Origin: Nocardioides zeae
Lineage (GTDB): Bacteria > Actinomycetota > Actinomycetes > Propionibacteriales > Nocardioidaceae
Direction: 5' to 3'
Assembly: GCF_010686755.1 (NCBI RefSeq)
Contig: NZ_JAAGXA010000005.1
Coordinates: 186,001 to 250,000 of the forward strand
Length of the DNA: 64,000 bases
Below the pieces are notes generated by a model that was not told the origin of the DNA, searched no databases, and was given only the letters and a program-made list of their open reading frames with translations. Positions 44,763 through 57,521 of this stretch are shown piece after piece; the stretch's first letter is position 1; each line of letters starts with the position of its first letter. The position numbers were made by a program, and so were the translations under genes.

Positions 44763-45716
44763 TCACCTCCGGGACCGGGGGTCGAGGGCCTCGCGGAGCG
44801 CCTCGCCGAGGAGCGTGAACCCCAGGGCGGTGACGGCGATCGCGATGCCGGGCAGGAGCGCGAGCCGGGGCGCCTCGTCGAAGCGCTCCTGGGCGGCGAC
44901 GAGCATCCGACCCCACTCGGCACTGGCGACCTCCGGCGTGCCGAGGCCCAGGTAGGACAGGGCCGCGACCTCGATGATCGCCGTCGCGAGGTTGAGCGTG
45001 GCCTGGACGATGGTGGGCCCGACCGAGTTGGGCAGGAGGTGGCTCATCACGATCCGCGAGCGCCGCAGCCCGAGCGCGTTCGCCGCCAGCACGTAGTCGG
45101 CTCCCGCCTGGGCGAGCATCGAGCTGCGCAGCAGCCGGGCGAAGACCGGCACCTGGGCGGCGCCGATCGCGACCACGATCGCGGTGCCGCTCTTGCCCAG
45201 CACGGCAGCGATGCTGACGGCCAGCAGGAGGCTCGGCACGGCCAGCATCACGTCGACGACCCGCATGATGGTGGCGTCGACCCACGCGCCGACGCGCCCG
45301 CCGACTGCGCCGGCCCCACCCGCCAGGGCACCGAGCGCGGTGCCGGCCAGGAGGCCGATGAGGGTGGAGACGACGCCGTACAGGAGGGAGGTGCGCGCGC
45401 CGTACAGCAGCTGGGTGGCCATGTCGGCGCCGTACCGGTCGAGCCCGAGCCAGTGCTCGGCCGACGGCCCGGGCACGTTCGTCGTGCTCACCTCGGCGGC
45501 CCACCGCGTGCTGGCGGGCTCGTAGGGGGTCAGCAGCGGGGCGGCGAGGGCGACCAGCACGAAGAGGCCGATGATCACGGCGCCCACCCACGCGGTCGGC
45601 GTGCGGCGCAGGCGGCGCCACGTGGCGCGCCCGAGGCTGACGCCGGCCTCCTCGGGGGCGACGGGACCGACGGCGATCGGGTCGGCGCCGGTCGCGGACG
45701 GGACGGGGAGACTCAC
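44763..45716 (-). CDS. Peptide ABC transporter permease (OppC/DppC-like)
   Basis: The 317-residue permease has an N-terminal helix preceded by RRTPTAWVGAVI, an OppC_N domain, five further membrane segments and the EAA-like loop ANALGLRRSRIVMSHLLPN. GTG 45716 overlaps the oppB stop (GTGA). Confidence 0.93.
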   Translation of the reverse strand: MSLPVPSATGADPIAVGPVAPEEAGVSLGRATWRRLRRTPTAWVGAVIIGLFVLVALAAPLLTPYEPASTRWAAEVSTTNVPGPSAEHWLGLDRYGADMATQLLYGARTSLLYGVVSTLIGLLAGTALGALAGGAGAVGGRVGAWVDATIMRVVDVMLAVPSLLLAVSIAAVLGKSGTAIVVAIGAAQVPVFARLLRSSMLAQAGADYVLAANALGLRRSRIVMSHLLPNSVGPTIVQATLNLATAIIEVAALSYLGLGTPEVASAEWGRMLVAAQERFDEAPRLALLPGIAIAVTALGFTLLGEALREALDPRSRR

Positions 45717-46717
45717 GAGACCCTCACTCGGGGATCGACGACGCCGTGGAGCACGTCGACGAGCAGGTTGATGAGGCAGTAGATGAGCGCGATGAACAGG
45801 ATGAAGCCCTGGAGCACCGGGTAGTCCCGGTCGGTGATGGCGCCGAACAGGTAGGACCCGATGCCGTTGAAGGAGAAGACCGTCTCGGTCAGGACGGCTC
45901 CCGAGAGGAGGAGCCCCGCCTGCAGGCCGATCGTCGTCATCACCGGCAGCAGGGCGTTGCGGAGCACGTGCCGCCGCGAGATCGTGCCGGCGGCCAGGCC
46001 CTTGGCACGGGCCGTGCGCACGTGGTCCTCGTCGAGCACCTCGGCGACCGACGCCCGCGTGATCCGCACGATGATCGCGAGCGGGATGGTGCCGAGCGCG
46101 ATGCCGGGCAGCACGAGGTGCACGAGCGCGTCCCACGCGGCGTCCCACTCGCCGGTCAGCATGCCGTCGAGCACGTAGAAGTTGGTCACGTGGGTGGCGT
46201 CCAGGCGGGGATCCTGCCGCAGGCCCGACGGCAGCCATCCCAGCCAGCTCGCGAAGACCAGCTTGAGCAGGATCGCGAGGAAGAAGACGGGGGTGACGAC
46301 CCCGAGGAGGGACCCCGACACGACGACGCTGTCGACGAGTCCGCCCCGGTGGCGGGCCGCGAGGTAGCCCAGCGGGACGCCGAGCACCACGGCGAAGAGC
46401 AGCGCCGCCAGGGCGAGCTCGAGGGTCGCCGGGAAGTACTCGAGGAACGAGGTCGTGACGGGTCGCCCCGTCTGGATCGACGTGCCCAGGTCGCCCCGCA
46501 GCAGGGCGCCGACGTACACGCCGTACTGCTCGAGGACCGGGCGGTCGAAGCCGTAGACCTCGTTGACGCGGGCGACGCCGGCGTCGGAGGCGCGCTCCCC
46601 GAGGAGGGCCCGGGCGGGATCCCCGGGGAGCGCGCGCACCCACGCGAACAGCAGCACCGACAGCCCGAACAGCACGGGCACCATCAGGAGCAGCCGCCGG
46701 GCGATGAAGCGGAGCAT
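45713..46717 (-). CDS. Peptide ABC transporter permease (OppB/DppB-like)
   Basis: The 334-residue permease begins MLRFIARRLLLMVPVLFG, the standard OppB first helix, has the ALPGDPAR periplasmic motif, and the coupling loop RTARAKGLAAGTISRRHVLRN. It follows the binding-protein gene by 13 nt. Confidence 0.94.
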   Translation of the reverse strand: MLRFIARRLLLMVPVLFGLSVLLFAWVRALPGDPARALLGERASDAGVARVNEVYGFDRPVLEQYGVYVGALLRGDLGTSIQTGRPVTTSFLEYFPATLELALAALLFAVVLGVPLGYLAARHRGGLVDSVVVSGSLLGVVTPVFFLAILLKLVFASWLGWLPSGLRQDPRLDATHVTNFYVLDGMLTGEWDAAWDALVHLVLPGIALGTIPLAIIVRITRASVAEVLDEDHVRTARAKGLAAGTISRRHVLRNALLPVMTTIGLQAGLLLSGAVLTETVFSFNGIGSYLFGAITDRDYPVLQGFILFIALIYCLINLLVDVLHGVVDPRVRVS

Positions 46718-46730
46718 GGTCGCTGCCTCG

Positions 46731-48365
46731 TCAGTCGGTGATCTCGACCATGTTCCAGACCTCGTCCTGCACCGGGCTCGCCTCGTAGCCCTCCACGTTC
46801 TCGGCGAACGCCAGGGACGGCACGGGGCTGGCGAGCGGGATGCCGGGGAGGAACTCCATGACGTCCCGGTTCACCTGCTCGTAGAGCGGCCGCTGCTCGT
46901 CCGTCGTGGTGAGCTGCCGCGGCGCCGCCACCTCGGCGAAGAGCTCCGGGTCGTCGAAGCCCCACTCGAGGCTCTGCTGCCCGAAGAACACGCCGAGGAA
47001 GTTGTCCGGGTCGTCGTAGTCGCCCGTCCAGCCGAGCAGGTGGATGCCGTGGTCGGGCGTGTTCTGCACCTGCTCCAGGTAGTCCGTCCACTCGGCGGCG
47101 ACGGGCTCGACCGTCAGGCCCACCGCCTCCAGCTGGCTGCGGACGATGTTGAAGGTGTCGTCCGGCTGCGGCATGTAGGGCCGGCTGATGTTCGTCGGGT
47201 AGTTGAACGTGATCGTCGTGCCGGCGACGCCGGCCTCCTCCAGCAGCTGCCGGGCCAGCTCCGGGTCGTGCTCGTAGGTGGGCACGTCCGCGGCGTACCC
47301 GTCCACGAGCTCCGGGACGAACTGGTCGGCAGGCTCGGTGCCGTCGGGCATGGAGGCCGAGATGACGGCCTCCTTGTCGATGGCGTGCGCGATGGCCTGG
47401 CGCACCCGGATGTCGTCGAACGGCGCCTGCGCCTGGTTGAAGGCGAGGTAGAGGATGTTGAAGGCCGGGCGGTTCTCGATGCTGAAGCCCTCGTCGGCCA
47501 GCGACTCCACGTCGGCCGGCCCCACGAGGTCGAAGCCGTCGATCTCGCCGTTGCGCAGCGCCTCGGCGCGGCCGCGGGCCGTGTCGATCTCGACGACGAC
47601 GACCTCGTCGACCTTGGCGGCCTCGCCCCAGTAGTCGTCGTAGGGCGTGAGGCGCACCTCGCCGCTGCCCTGGTTCCACGAGGCGAACTCGAACGGGCCG
47701 GTGCCCGTCGGGTGCTCCGTGCCGTAGGGCGTGGTGAGCACGGACGCGGACTCGTCGTCCTGGTACTCCTCCAGCGCCGTCGGGCTCTGCATCGCGAAGG
47801 CGGGCAGCGACATCGCGGCGATGAACCCGGCGAACGGTGCGTCGAGCGTGATCGTGGCGGTCAGCTCGTCGTCGGCCGAGCACCCGGCGTAGATCGCGCT
47901 CTCGGCCGTCGCCCCGGTCGCGAAGCCGCGGAACAGCTTGCCGTAGTAGTACGCCTTGTCGTCCGTCTGGTTGACCTCCGGCGTGGCGGACCACCGCTCG
48001 AAGTTCGCGCACACGGCCTCGGCGTCGAACGGGGTGCCGTCGTGGAAGGTGACGCCGTCCTCGAGGTCGAACGTGTAGGACAGCCCGTCGTCGGACTGGG
48101 TCCACGACTCGGCCAGCAGCGGGGCGGGCTCCACCGTGCCCGGCTCCGTGCCGACCAGGCCCTCGTAGATCTGTCTCGTGACCCGGAAGGTCTCGCCGTC
48201 GGAGGCGTAGAAGGGATCCAGGGTCTTCGGTGCGGCGGAGGCGGCGAACACGAAGGTGTTCTCCTTGCCGTCCCGCTCGCTCTCCACACAACCGGCCAGG
48301 ACCGAGCCGACGAGCAGCACCGCTGCCACGCCCGCGCCGGTCCGACGAATGCTCGTCGAACGCAC
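46731..48365 (-). CDS. Peptide ABC transporter substrate-binding lipoprotein (OppA/SBP_bac_5)
   Basis: The 544-residue lipoprotein has a short signal with lipobox LAGC (cysteine near residue 26) and a family 5 binding domain: APKTLDPFYASDGETFRVTRQIYEGLV split over two strands, DVTFHDGTPFDAEAV-like core (GVTFHDGTPFDAEAV), and late VEPVAAEWTDY. It feeds peptides or glycosides to the permease/ATPase genes downstream. GTG 48365 follows GAGGTGAG. Confidence 0.94.
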   Translation of the reverse strand: MRSTSIRRTGAGVAAVLLVGSVLAGCVESERDGKENTFVFAASAAPKTLDPFYASDGETFRVTRQIYEGLVGTEPGTVEPAPLLAESWTQSDDGLSYTFDLEDGVTFHDGTPFDAEAVCANFERWSATPEVNQTDDKAYYYGKLFRGFATGATAESAIYAGCSADDELTATITLDAPFAGFIAAMSLPAFAMQSPTALEEYQDDESASVLTTPYGTEHPTGTGPFEFASWNQGSGEVRLTPYDDYWGEAAKVDEVVVVEIDTARGRAEALRNGEIDGFDLVGPADVESLADEGFSIENRPAFNILYLAFNQAQAPFDDIRVRQAIAHAIDKEAVISASMPDGTEPADQFVPELVDGYAADVPTYEHDPELARQLLEEAGVAGTTITFNYPTNISRPYMPQPDDTFNIVRSQLEAVGLTVEPVAAEWTDYLEQVQNTPDHGIHLLGWTGDYDDPDNFLGVFFGQQSLEWGFDDPELFAEVAAPRQLTTTDEQRPLYEQVNRDVMEFLPGIPLASPVPSLAFAENVEGYEASPVQDEVWNMVEITD

Positions 48366-48385
48366 GTCTCACCTCATGACATCAC

Positions 48386-48448
48386 CTCTGCCGACCCGAT
48401 TCGGCAGAGCGTCCGCGCAAGTTAGCCGCCGGGACGTGCCCGCGTCAC
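48386..48448 (-). promoter_or_regulatory. opp operon promoter and leader hairpin
   Basis: A -35-like GTGACG (48443-48448) and -10 TAACTT (48419-48424) are 18 nt apart on the reverse strand. The leader contains a perfect 9-bp hairpin, CTCTGCCGA and TCGGCAGAG (48386-48394, 48401-48409), before the ribosome binding site of the oppA-like gene. Confidence 0.45.
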
Positions 48449-48516
48449 CAGCGAAACGTGCCCGGGGAGGTCGCGATACGGCAACGATCGTGACGCAGGC
48501 CATCCCGAGAGGAGCG

Positions 48517-49209
48517 TCAGGGACGCACCAGCGACCACAACGCTGCGGCGTCCAGGCCCTCCAGCGTGGTCGCCTGCACGTGGCTCGGCCCGTCCGGCAC
48601 GGGCACGTGGTGCGGCACCGCCAGCGTGCGGCAGCCGGCGGCGACCGCCGACGCGACGCCCGTCGAGGAGTCCTCGATCGCGACGCAGTCGCCCGGCTCC
48701 ACCCCCAGCAGCCACGCGGCGCGCAGGTACGGCGCGGGGTGCGGCTTGCCGTGGTCGACCTCGTCCCCAGTCACCACGACCTCGAAGCTGCCCTCCTCCA
48801 GGGCCGCCACGACGGGCTCGGCGAAGCGGCGGTACGACATCGTGACGAGCGCGCACGGGATCCCGGAGCGCCGCAGGTCGGCGAGGAGCTCCCGCGCGCC
48901 GGGCCGCCAGGGGATCCCCTCGGCGATGCGGGCGACGACGCCGTCGAGCAGCTCCTCGACGACCTCCGCCGCCGTCAGGTCGAGCCCCATCCGGGTCCGG
49001 ATGTACTCGCCGGAGACCAGGAGGTCGTTCCCGACGAGCGCCAGCGCGTCCTCGGTGGTCCAGGTCGCGCCGTACCGCGCCGCCATCGCGAACTCGGTCT
49101 CGATCCAGTACGGCTCCGTGTCGACGAGGGTGCCGTCCATGTCCCACAGGACGGCGGCCGGACGGTCCGCGGGACCGGGGCCGGGGTCGGGACCGGGGTC
49201 GGGGCTCAC
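48517..49209 (-). CDS. HAD-superfamily phosphatase/phosphomutase-like hydrolase
   Basis: The 230-residue protein has HAD motif I WDMDGTLVDTEPYW, motif II VTMSY, Lys in HGKPHPAPYL and motif IV IEDSSTGV, with an alpha-helical C1 cap as in beta-phosphoglucomutase-like enzymes. Substrate unknown. GTG 49209 lies 2 nt after the metH stop, so it is likely co-transcribed with metH, as its mycobacterial counterpart near Rv2124c appears to be. Its N-terminus is Pro/Gly/Asp rich. Confidence 0.9.
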   Translation of the reverse strand: MSPDPGPDPGPGPADRPAAVLWDMDGTLVDTEPYWIETEFAMAARYGATWTTEDALALVGNDLLVSGEYIRTRMGLDLTAAEVVEELLDGVVARIAEGIPWRPGARELLADLRRSGIPCALVTMSYRRFAEPVVAALEEGSFEVVVTGDEVDHGKPHPAPYLRAAWLLGVEPGDCVAIEDSSTGVASAVAAGCRTLAVPHHVPVPDGPSHVQATTLEGLDAAALWSLVRP

Positions 49210-49211
49210 GC

Positions 49212-52940
<3,729 letters not shown>

Positions 52941-52961
52941 GTGGTCCACCTTCCTCCTCGC

Positions 52962-52998
52962 TGTCCGGTTTGCGGACACCTGTGTCAGATCGTGACAC
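52962..52998 (-). promoter_or_regulatory. Twin hairpins in the metH leader
   Basis: Two perfect 6-bp stems lie in tandem: TGTCCG/CGGACA (52962-52978) and GTGTCA/TGACAC (52982-52998), each with a 5-nt loop. No cobalamin riboswitch core is seen. They may be operators or a small attenuator. Confidence 0.4.
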
Positions 52999-53071
52999 CC
53001 GGCGGCGACGCGGCCGAAATCCACGACGCACCGGGGAGCGGTACCCGGTCCGGGTGCACAGGAGCGCGGAC

Positions 53072-53077
53072 TAGGCT
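53072..53077 (+). promoter_or_regulatory. -10 element of the PAC2 gene
   Basis: TAGGCT ends 6 nt before GTG 53084. Confidence 0.5.
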
Positions 53078-53083
53078 GGAGCG

Positions 53084-53932
53084 GTGATCGAGTTCGACGA
53101 CGTGGAGGGTCTGGTCGACCCGGTGGTGATCGCGGCCTTCGAGGGCTGGAACGACGCCGCCGATGCCGCGAGCGGCGTGGTCGACCACTTGATGGACGTC
53201 TGGAGCGCCCGCGTGGTCGGGGCCCTGGACCCCGAGGACTTCTACGACTTCCAGGTCAACCGCCCGGTCGTGGGCACGGACGAGAACGGGATGCGGCAGC
53301 TCACCTGGCCCACCACCCGGATCGCCGTCGCCTCGCCCCCGGGCTTCGACCGCGACGTGATCCTCGTGCGCGGCATCGAGCCCAACATGCGGTGGCGCCA
53401 GTTCTGCGGCGAGCTGCTCGCCGCCTGCGACGAGCTCGGCGGCACGATGGTCATCACCCTCGGCGCCCTCCTCGCCGACTCGCCCCACACCCGTCCCATC
53501 CCCGTCACCGGCTCGGCGTCCGAGCCCGACCTGGCGGACCGGCTCAAGCTCGACGAGTCGACCTACGAGGGGCCGACGGGGATCGTCGGGGTCATCCAGG
53601 ACGCGTGCCAGCGCCTCGACGTGCCGTCGGTGTCCTACTGGGCCGCGGTCCCGCACTACGTCGCGCAGCCCCCGTGCCCGAAGGCGACCCTCGCCCTCAT
53701 CGGCCACCTCGAGGACCTCCTCGGCGTCTCCATCCCGCTCGGCGACCTGCCCGAGGACGCCCGCGCCTGGGAGCGCGGCGTCGACGAGCTGGCCGAGGAG
53801 GACGAGGAGATCGCCGACTACGTGCGCGCGCTCGAGGAGAGCCGCGACACCGCCGACCTGCCCGAGGCGAGCGGCGAGGCCATCGCGCGCGAGTTCGAGC
53901 GGTACCTCAAGCGCCGCGACGACGACGCCTGA
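53084..53932 (+). CDS. PAC2-family protein
   Basis: The 282-residue protein has the PAC2 domain ([15 protein letters not shown] start, [34 protein letters not shown]), related to proteasome assembly chaperone 2 of eukaryotes. Actinobacterial PAC2 proteins such as Rv2125 have no proven function; a link to the nearby proteasome is tempting but archaeal and bacterial PAC2 proteins also occur without proteasomes. A leaderless promoter supports GTG 53084. Confidence 0.9.
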   Translation: MIEFDDVEGLVDPVVIAAFEGWNDAADAASGVVDHLMDVWSARVVGALDPEDFYDFQVNRPVVGTDENGMRQLTWPTTRIAVASPPGFDRDVILVRGIEPNMRWRQFCGELLAACDELGGTMVITLGALLADSPHTRPIPVTGSASEPDLADRLKLDESTYEGPTGIVGVIQDACQRLDVPSVSYWAAVPHYVAQPPCPKATLALIGHLEDLLGVSIPLGDLPEDARAWERGVDELAEEDEEIADYVRALEESRDTADLPEASGEAIAREFERYLKRRDDDA

Positions 53933-53969
53933 GCCCCCGCCTGGGGACGGTGGGCGGGCCGGTCGGGCT

Positions 53970-54063
53970 GGTCGGTTCCCCGGCTGACCGGGGAACACGC
54001 CGCTTTGACCATCAAATTTGATGCGCTAAGTGGTCGGTTCCCCGGCTGACCGGGGAACCGACC
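53970..54063. repeat. Twin 27-bp palindromic repeats around an AT-rich dyad
   Basis: The 27-nt unit at 53970-53996 recurs exactly at 54032-54058. Each contains a perfect stem GTTCCCCGG / CCGGGGAAC with loop CTGA; the second copy extends to a 14-bp stem ending at 54063. Between them a 14-bp perfect palindrome CATCAAATTTGATG (54010-54023) stands out as AT-rich. The element occupies the gap between convergent genes. Confidence 0.85.
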
Positions 54064-54112
54064 GGCTGCTCCGTGCCCCCACCTGTGGAGGGAGAACGGG
54101 CTGGGTCTCGGC

Positions 54113-55351
54113 TCAGAGCTGCAGGCCGAGGGCGGCGTCGGCGAGCTCCCGTACGACGCGGCCGGCGTCCGGGTCGGACGTGTCGGCCAGGCCGGTCGAG
54201 CCCAGGGTCGCCTCGGCCCACGCCTGCAGGGAGGCGAGGGCGGTCGGCGCGTCGAGGTCGTCGGCCAGCGCGGCGAGCACCTGCTCGACGACCGGGCCCG
54301 ACGGCGCGCCCGCACCCAGCGAGACGGCCTTGCGCAGCACGTCGAGGCGCTCGCCCGCGGCCCACAGGAGCTCGTCCGTCCACTCCCAGTCGGAGCGGTA
54401 GTGCTGGCCCAGGAGGACGAGGCGGATCGCCATCGAGTCGACCTCGGAGAAGCGCAGCTGCGAGACGAAGACGAGGTTGCCCTTCGACTTCGACATCTTC
54501 TCGCCGTCGTAGGCCACCATGCCGGCGTGGACGTAGGCCTTCGCGAAGCGGTGGTCGGGCACGGCGGCCTGGGCCTCGGCCGCACACATCTCGTGGTGGG
54601 GGAAGACGAGGTCGCTGCCGCCGCCCTGCACGTCGAAGGTGGAGCCGAGGTGCTTGAGCGCGATCGCGGTGCACTCGATGTGCCAGCCGGGGCGGCCCCG
54701 GCCGAACGGGCTCTCCCACGAGGGCTCCCCCGGGCGCTCGGCCATCCAGACCAGGCAGTCGAGCGGATCGCGCTTGCCCGGGCGGTCGGGGTCGCCGCCG
54801 CGCTCGGCGAAGATCGCCCGCATCGTCTCGCGGTCGGCACCGGACACCGACCCGAAGGTCGGGTCGGCCCCGACGGAGAAGTAGAGGTCGTCGTCCACGT
54901 GGTAGATCGCACCCGCCTCGGCCAGCCGCTCGATCATCTCGACGACCCACGGGATCGACTCGACCGCGCCGACGTAGTGCGCGGGCGGCAGGACGCGCAG
55001 CGACTCCATGTCGTCGCGGAACAGCTGCGTCTCCCGCTCGGCGATCGTCACCCAGTCCGTGCCCACCTTGGCGGCGCGCTCGAGCAGCGGGTCGTCGACG
55101 TCGGTGACGTTCTGCACGTAGGTGACGTCGTGGCCGGCGTTGCGCCAGGCGCGCACGAGGAGGTCGAACGCGACGTACGTCGCCGCGTGGCCCATGTGGG
55201 TCGCGTCGTACGGCGTGATGCCGCAGACGTAGAGGCGGGCCGCGCCCTGGGGGTCGGTCGGCACGAGGCGGCCGGAGGCGCTGTCGTGGAGCGACACCTG
55301 CGGGCCCCGGACGGGGAGGGAGGGGACGTCGGGGGCGGACCAGGCGCGCAT
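54113..55351 (-). CDS. mshC: Cysteine:1D-myo-inosityl 2-amino-2-deoxy-glucopyranoside ligase (mycothiol synthesis)
   Basis: The 412-residue class I ligase resembles Cys[18 protein letters not shown] contains a zinc cysteine and the HIGH-like [15 protein letters not shown] further zinc ligands, and KMSKSKG the KMSKS loop. It lacks the CysRS anticodon-binding extension, so it is MshC, joining cysteine to GlcN-Ins in mycothiol synthesis. ATG 55351 has TAGGCT 7 nt upstream. Neighbours downstream of it in M. tuberculosis (Rv2133c-Rv2136c) are likewise here. Confidence 0.95.
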   Translation of the reverse strand: MRAWSAPDVPSLPVRGPQVSLHDSASGRLVPTDPQGAARLYVCGITPYDATHMGHAATYVAFDLLVRAWRNAGHDVTYVQNVTDVDDPLLERAAKVGTDWVTIAERETQLFRDDMESLRVLPPAHYVGAVESIPWVVEMIERLAEAGAIYHVDDDLYFSVGADPTFGSVSGADRETMRAIFAERGGDPDRPGKRDPLDCLVWMAERPGEPSWESPFGRGRPGWHIECTAIALKHLGSTFDVQGGGSDLVFPHHEMCAAEAQAAVPDHRFAKAYVHAGMVAYDGEKMSKSKGNLVFVSQLRFSEVDSMAIRLVLLGQHYRSDWEWTDELLWAAGERLDVLRKAVSLGAGAPSGPVVEQVLAALADDLDAPTALASLQAWAEATLGSTGLADTSDPDAGRVVRELADAALGLQL

Positions 55352-55358
55352 GGGACCG

Positions 55359-55364
55359 AGCCTA
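55359..55364 (-). promoter_or_regulatory. -10 element of mshC
   Basis: TAGGCT ends 7 nt before ATG 55351, so mshC has a promoter separate from the upstream SCO1664-like gene. Confidence 0.5.
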
Positions 55365-55377
55365 GCCAACCCTCGCC

Positions 55378-56145
55378 TCAGAACGGCGGCCAGGGGATGG
55401 CGGGCCACTCGCCCGACGGGCTCGGCAGCCCGCCGGCCGACAGCAGCGCACGGCAGCGCGCGGCCGTGGCCGCGACCTCCTCGTCGGTGACGAGCTCGGC
55501 CAACCGGTCGCCGAGGGCACCGGTCAGCTCCCCGACGAGGCGCTCCAGCACGGCGACCTCGTCCGCGAGCAGCGGCCGCCCCGCCCAGCCCCAGAGCACG
55601 GTGCGCAGCTTGGGCTCGGTGTGGAACGTGAGGCCGTGGTCGACGCCGTACCGGTGTCCCGACGCCATCTCGAGCACGTGGCCGCCCTTGCGGTCGGCGT
55701 TGTTGGCGACGACGTCGAAGACCGCCATCCGGCGCAGGGCGGTCGAGTCCTCGTGCACGAGCGCCACCGGCTGGTCCTGGGCGTCGAGACCGTCGAAGAC
55801 GTGGCACCAGCCGGACGGGACCTCGCCGGCGGGCACGATGTCGACGGCGGACTGCTCGGGATCGGTGTGCTGCCAGAGCTGCACCATCCCGGGGCCGTGC
55901 GGGCCCTCCCGCAGGATCGTCGGCGGCACGACGTCCCACCCGGTCGCCGCCGAGAGCTCGTAGGCCGCCACCTCGCGCCCCGCGAGGCTCTCGTCGGGGA
56001 AGTCCCACAGCGGCCGCTCGCCGCGGATGGGCTTGTAGACCACCTCGAGACCGTCGACGTCACCGACGAACGTGGCGTTGGAGGCCGGCATGACCCGCCC
56101 GCGCAAGGTCAGCTCCCCCAGCGCGAACGCGGCAGGGTCGGTCAC
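55378..56145 (-). CDS. SCO1664-family protein (PI3/4-kinase-like fold)
   Basis: The 255-residue protein matches the actinobacterial TIGR03843/SCO1664 family. The kinase-like motifs are visible: [15 protein letters not shown] (ATP-binding Lys), [16 protein letters not shown] (catalytic-loop Asp and Asn) and [10 protein letters not shown] (metal-binding D-H-G in place of DFG). Whether it phosphorylates lipid, protein or small molecule is unknown. GTG 56145 overlaps the DUF3090 stop by 4 nt. Confidence 0.87.
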   Translation of the reverse strand: MTDPAAFALGELTLRGRVMPASNATFVGDVDGLEVVYKPIRGERPLWDFPDESLAGREVAAYELSAATGWDVVPPTILREGPHGPGMVQLWQHTDPEQSAVDIVPAGEVPSGWCHVFDGLDAQDQPVALVHEDSTALRRMAVFDVVANNADRKGGHVLEMASGHRYGVDHGLTFHTEPKLRTVLWGWAGRPLLADEVAVLERLVGELTGALGDRLAELVTDEEVAATAARCRALLSAGGLPSPSGEWPAIPWPPF

Positions 56146-56720
56146 GGATCCCGCCGTCGGAAGCCGTTGGCCCGCACGCACAGGTGGCCGTCGGGGTCGA
56201 TCGGCTGCGCGCAGAAGGGGCAGGAGGGTCGGCCGGCCTCGACGACGGCCAGCGCACGGTGCACGAACGCGCGCGCCGTGCCCGCGGCCATGCGCACCAG
56301 GAAGATCTCGTCGGGCTCCGGCTCGTCGATCTCCTCCTCGGGCTGCCCGGGGGTGATCACGGCCTCCTCGGTGAAGGGGAAGACCTCGACGACGACCCGG
56401 TCGTCGGAGGGATCCCACGACAGCGTCATCGTGCCGGCGCGGAACTCCTCCTCGATGGGCTGCTCGAGCGGCGCGTCGTCGCGCAGGTCGACGGGCGCGA
56501 TCGCGGGCACCAGGTCGGAGTGCTGCTCGGTCTCCATGACCTCGTCCAGCAGCTCGTCGACACGCTCGGCCAGCGCGATCACCTGCTGCTTCTCCAGACC
56601 GACGGTGACGAGACGGGCGCCCGAGCGGGCCTGCAGGAAGAACGCCCGCGACCCGGGCTCGCCCACGGTCCCCACGACGAAGCGGTCCGGCGGGTCGAAG
56701 CGGTGCACGACGGGAGGCAT
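56142..56720 (-). CDS. DUF3090 family protein
   Basis: The 192-residue protein of unknown function (TIGR03847/DUF3090) has the RFVVGTVGEPGSRAFFLQA opening and a C-terminal zinc-ribbon-like CPFC...HLC cluster. Conservation beside SCO1664-type kinase-fold proteins suggests a partner role. ATG 56720 has TAGGCT 7 nt upstream, and that -10 uses the TAG stop codon of the preceding gene. Confidence 0.88.
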   Translation of the reverse strand: MPPVVHRFDPPDRFVVGTVGEPGSRAFFLQARSGARLVTVGLEKQQVIALAERVDELLDEVMETEQHSDLVPAIAPVDLRDDAPLEQPIEEEFRAGTMTLSWDPSDDRVVVEVFPFTEEAVITPGQPEEEIDEPEPDEIFLVRMAAGTARAFVHRALAVVEAGRPSCPFCAQPIDPDGHLCVRANGFRRRDP

Positions 56721-56727
56721 GGTCGAC

Positions 56728-56733
56728 AGCCTA
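56728..56733 (-). promoter_or_regulatory. -10 element of the DUF3090 gene
   Basis: TAGGCT ends 7 nt before ATG 56720 and overlaps the histidine-phosphatase stop codon (56731-56733). Confidence 0.45.
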
Positions 56734-57459
56734 GGACGTGGCCGTAGCCGGCCCGGTCGGGGCGGCAGGCCCGCCCGGTCCGGCGCCGCCGCCGACGTCG
56801 CCACCGGCCGGGGGGCGGTGGAGCCACGACAGGTCGCCCGCGTGCGAGTTCGCCTGCAGGACGACCGGGCGGGTCGCGCCGTACCGGATGATCGTCAGCG
56901 ACGCCGGGTCGGCGTGGAGGCGCTGGAAGAGGTCGAGGTGCATCCCGAGGGCGTCGGCGAGCACGGCCTTCACGATGTCCCCGTGCGTCACCGCCAGCCA
57001 CACGGCCTCGGCGCCGTGCTGCGCCTCGACGGCCGCGTCGCGCTCCCGCACCGCGTCGACCGCCCGGCGCTGCATGGTGCGCAGCGACTCCCCGCCGGGG
57101 AACGCGGCAGCCGACGGCTGCCGCTGCACGACCTTCCAGAGGTCCTCCCCCGCCAGGTCCGTGAGCAGCCGCCCCTGCCAGTCGCCGTAGTCGCACTCGG
57201 CGAGCCGCTCCTCCGTCTCCACGGCGAGGGCCCGGCCGGACGCCGCGAACGCCTCGACGACGTACGCCGCGGTCTCCGCGCACCGCTCCTGCGGGCTGGA
57301 CGCGACGGCGACGAGCGGCACCGCGCTGAGGCGGGCGGCGGCGTCACGGGCCTGGCCCTGCCCGGTCTCGTCGAGGCGGACGCCGGGGAGGCGTCCGGCG
57401 AGCACGCCGCCGGCGTTGGCGGTGGTGCGCCCGTGGCGCTGCAGGATCACGGTGGCCAT
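56731..57459 (-). CDS. Histidine phosphatase family protein (MSMEG_4193/Rv2135c type)
   Basis: The 242-residue protein has the phosphohistidine motif LQRHGRTTAN at its start, the SSPQERCAETA arginine motif, the acid residue ECDYGDWQG and the second histidine VTHGDIVK. It is a branch 1 phosphatase; substrate unknown. A Gly/Pro-rich tail of 30 residues follows the domain. TACGCT lies 6 nt before ATG 57459. Confidence 0.9.
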   Translation of the reverse strand: MATVILQRHGRTTANAGGVLAGRLPGVRLDETGQGQARDAAARLSAVPLVAVASSPQERCAETAAYVVEAFAASGRALAVETEERLAECDYGDWQGRLLTDLAGEDLWKVVQRQPSAAAFPGGESLRTMQRRAVDAVRERDAAVEAQHGAEAVWLAVTHGDIVKAVLADALGMHLDLFQRLHADPASLTIIRYGATRPVVLQANSHAGDLSWLHRPPAGGDVGGGAGPGGPAAPTGPATATS

Positions 57460-57465
57460 GGCCCG

Positions 57466-57471
57466 AGCGTA
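57466..57471 (-). promoter_or_regulatory. -10 element of the histidine phosphatase gene
   Basis: TACGCT ends 6 nt before ATG 57459. Confidence 0.45.
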
Positions 57472-57509
57472 CGGCGTGGCGTCGCGGCCCCCCGTGCCGC
57501 GGCGGCGTC

Positions 57510-57515
57510 TATGTT
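57510..57515 (+). promoter_or_regulatory. -10 element of the corA gene
   Basis: TATGTT ends 6 nt before GTG 57522. Confidence 0.5.
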
Positions 57516-57521
57516 GCACCC

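Noticed and set aside
52941..53024. Extension of MetH to 53024
   Set aside because: It lacks homology and contains the leader hairpins; GTG 52940 has a strong ribosome binding site.
52941..53083. Cobalamin riboswitch before metH
   Set aside because: The 143-nt gap is too short and I see no B12-box core.
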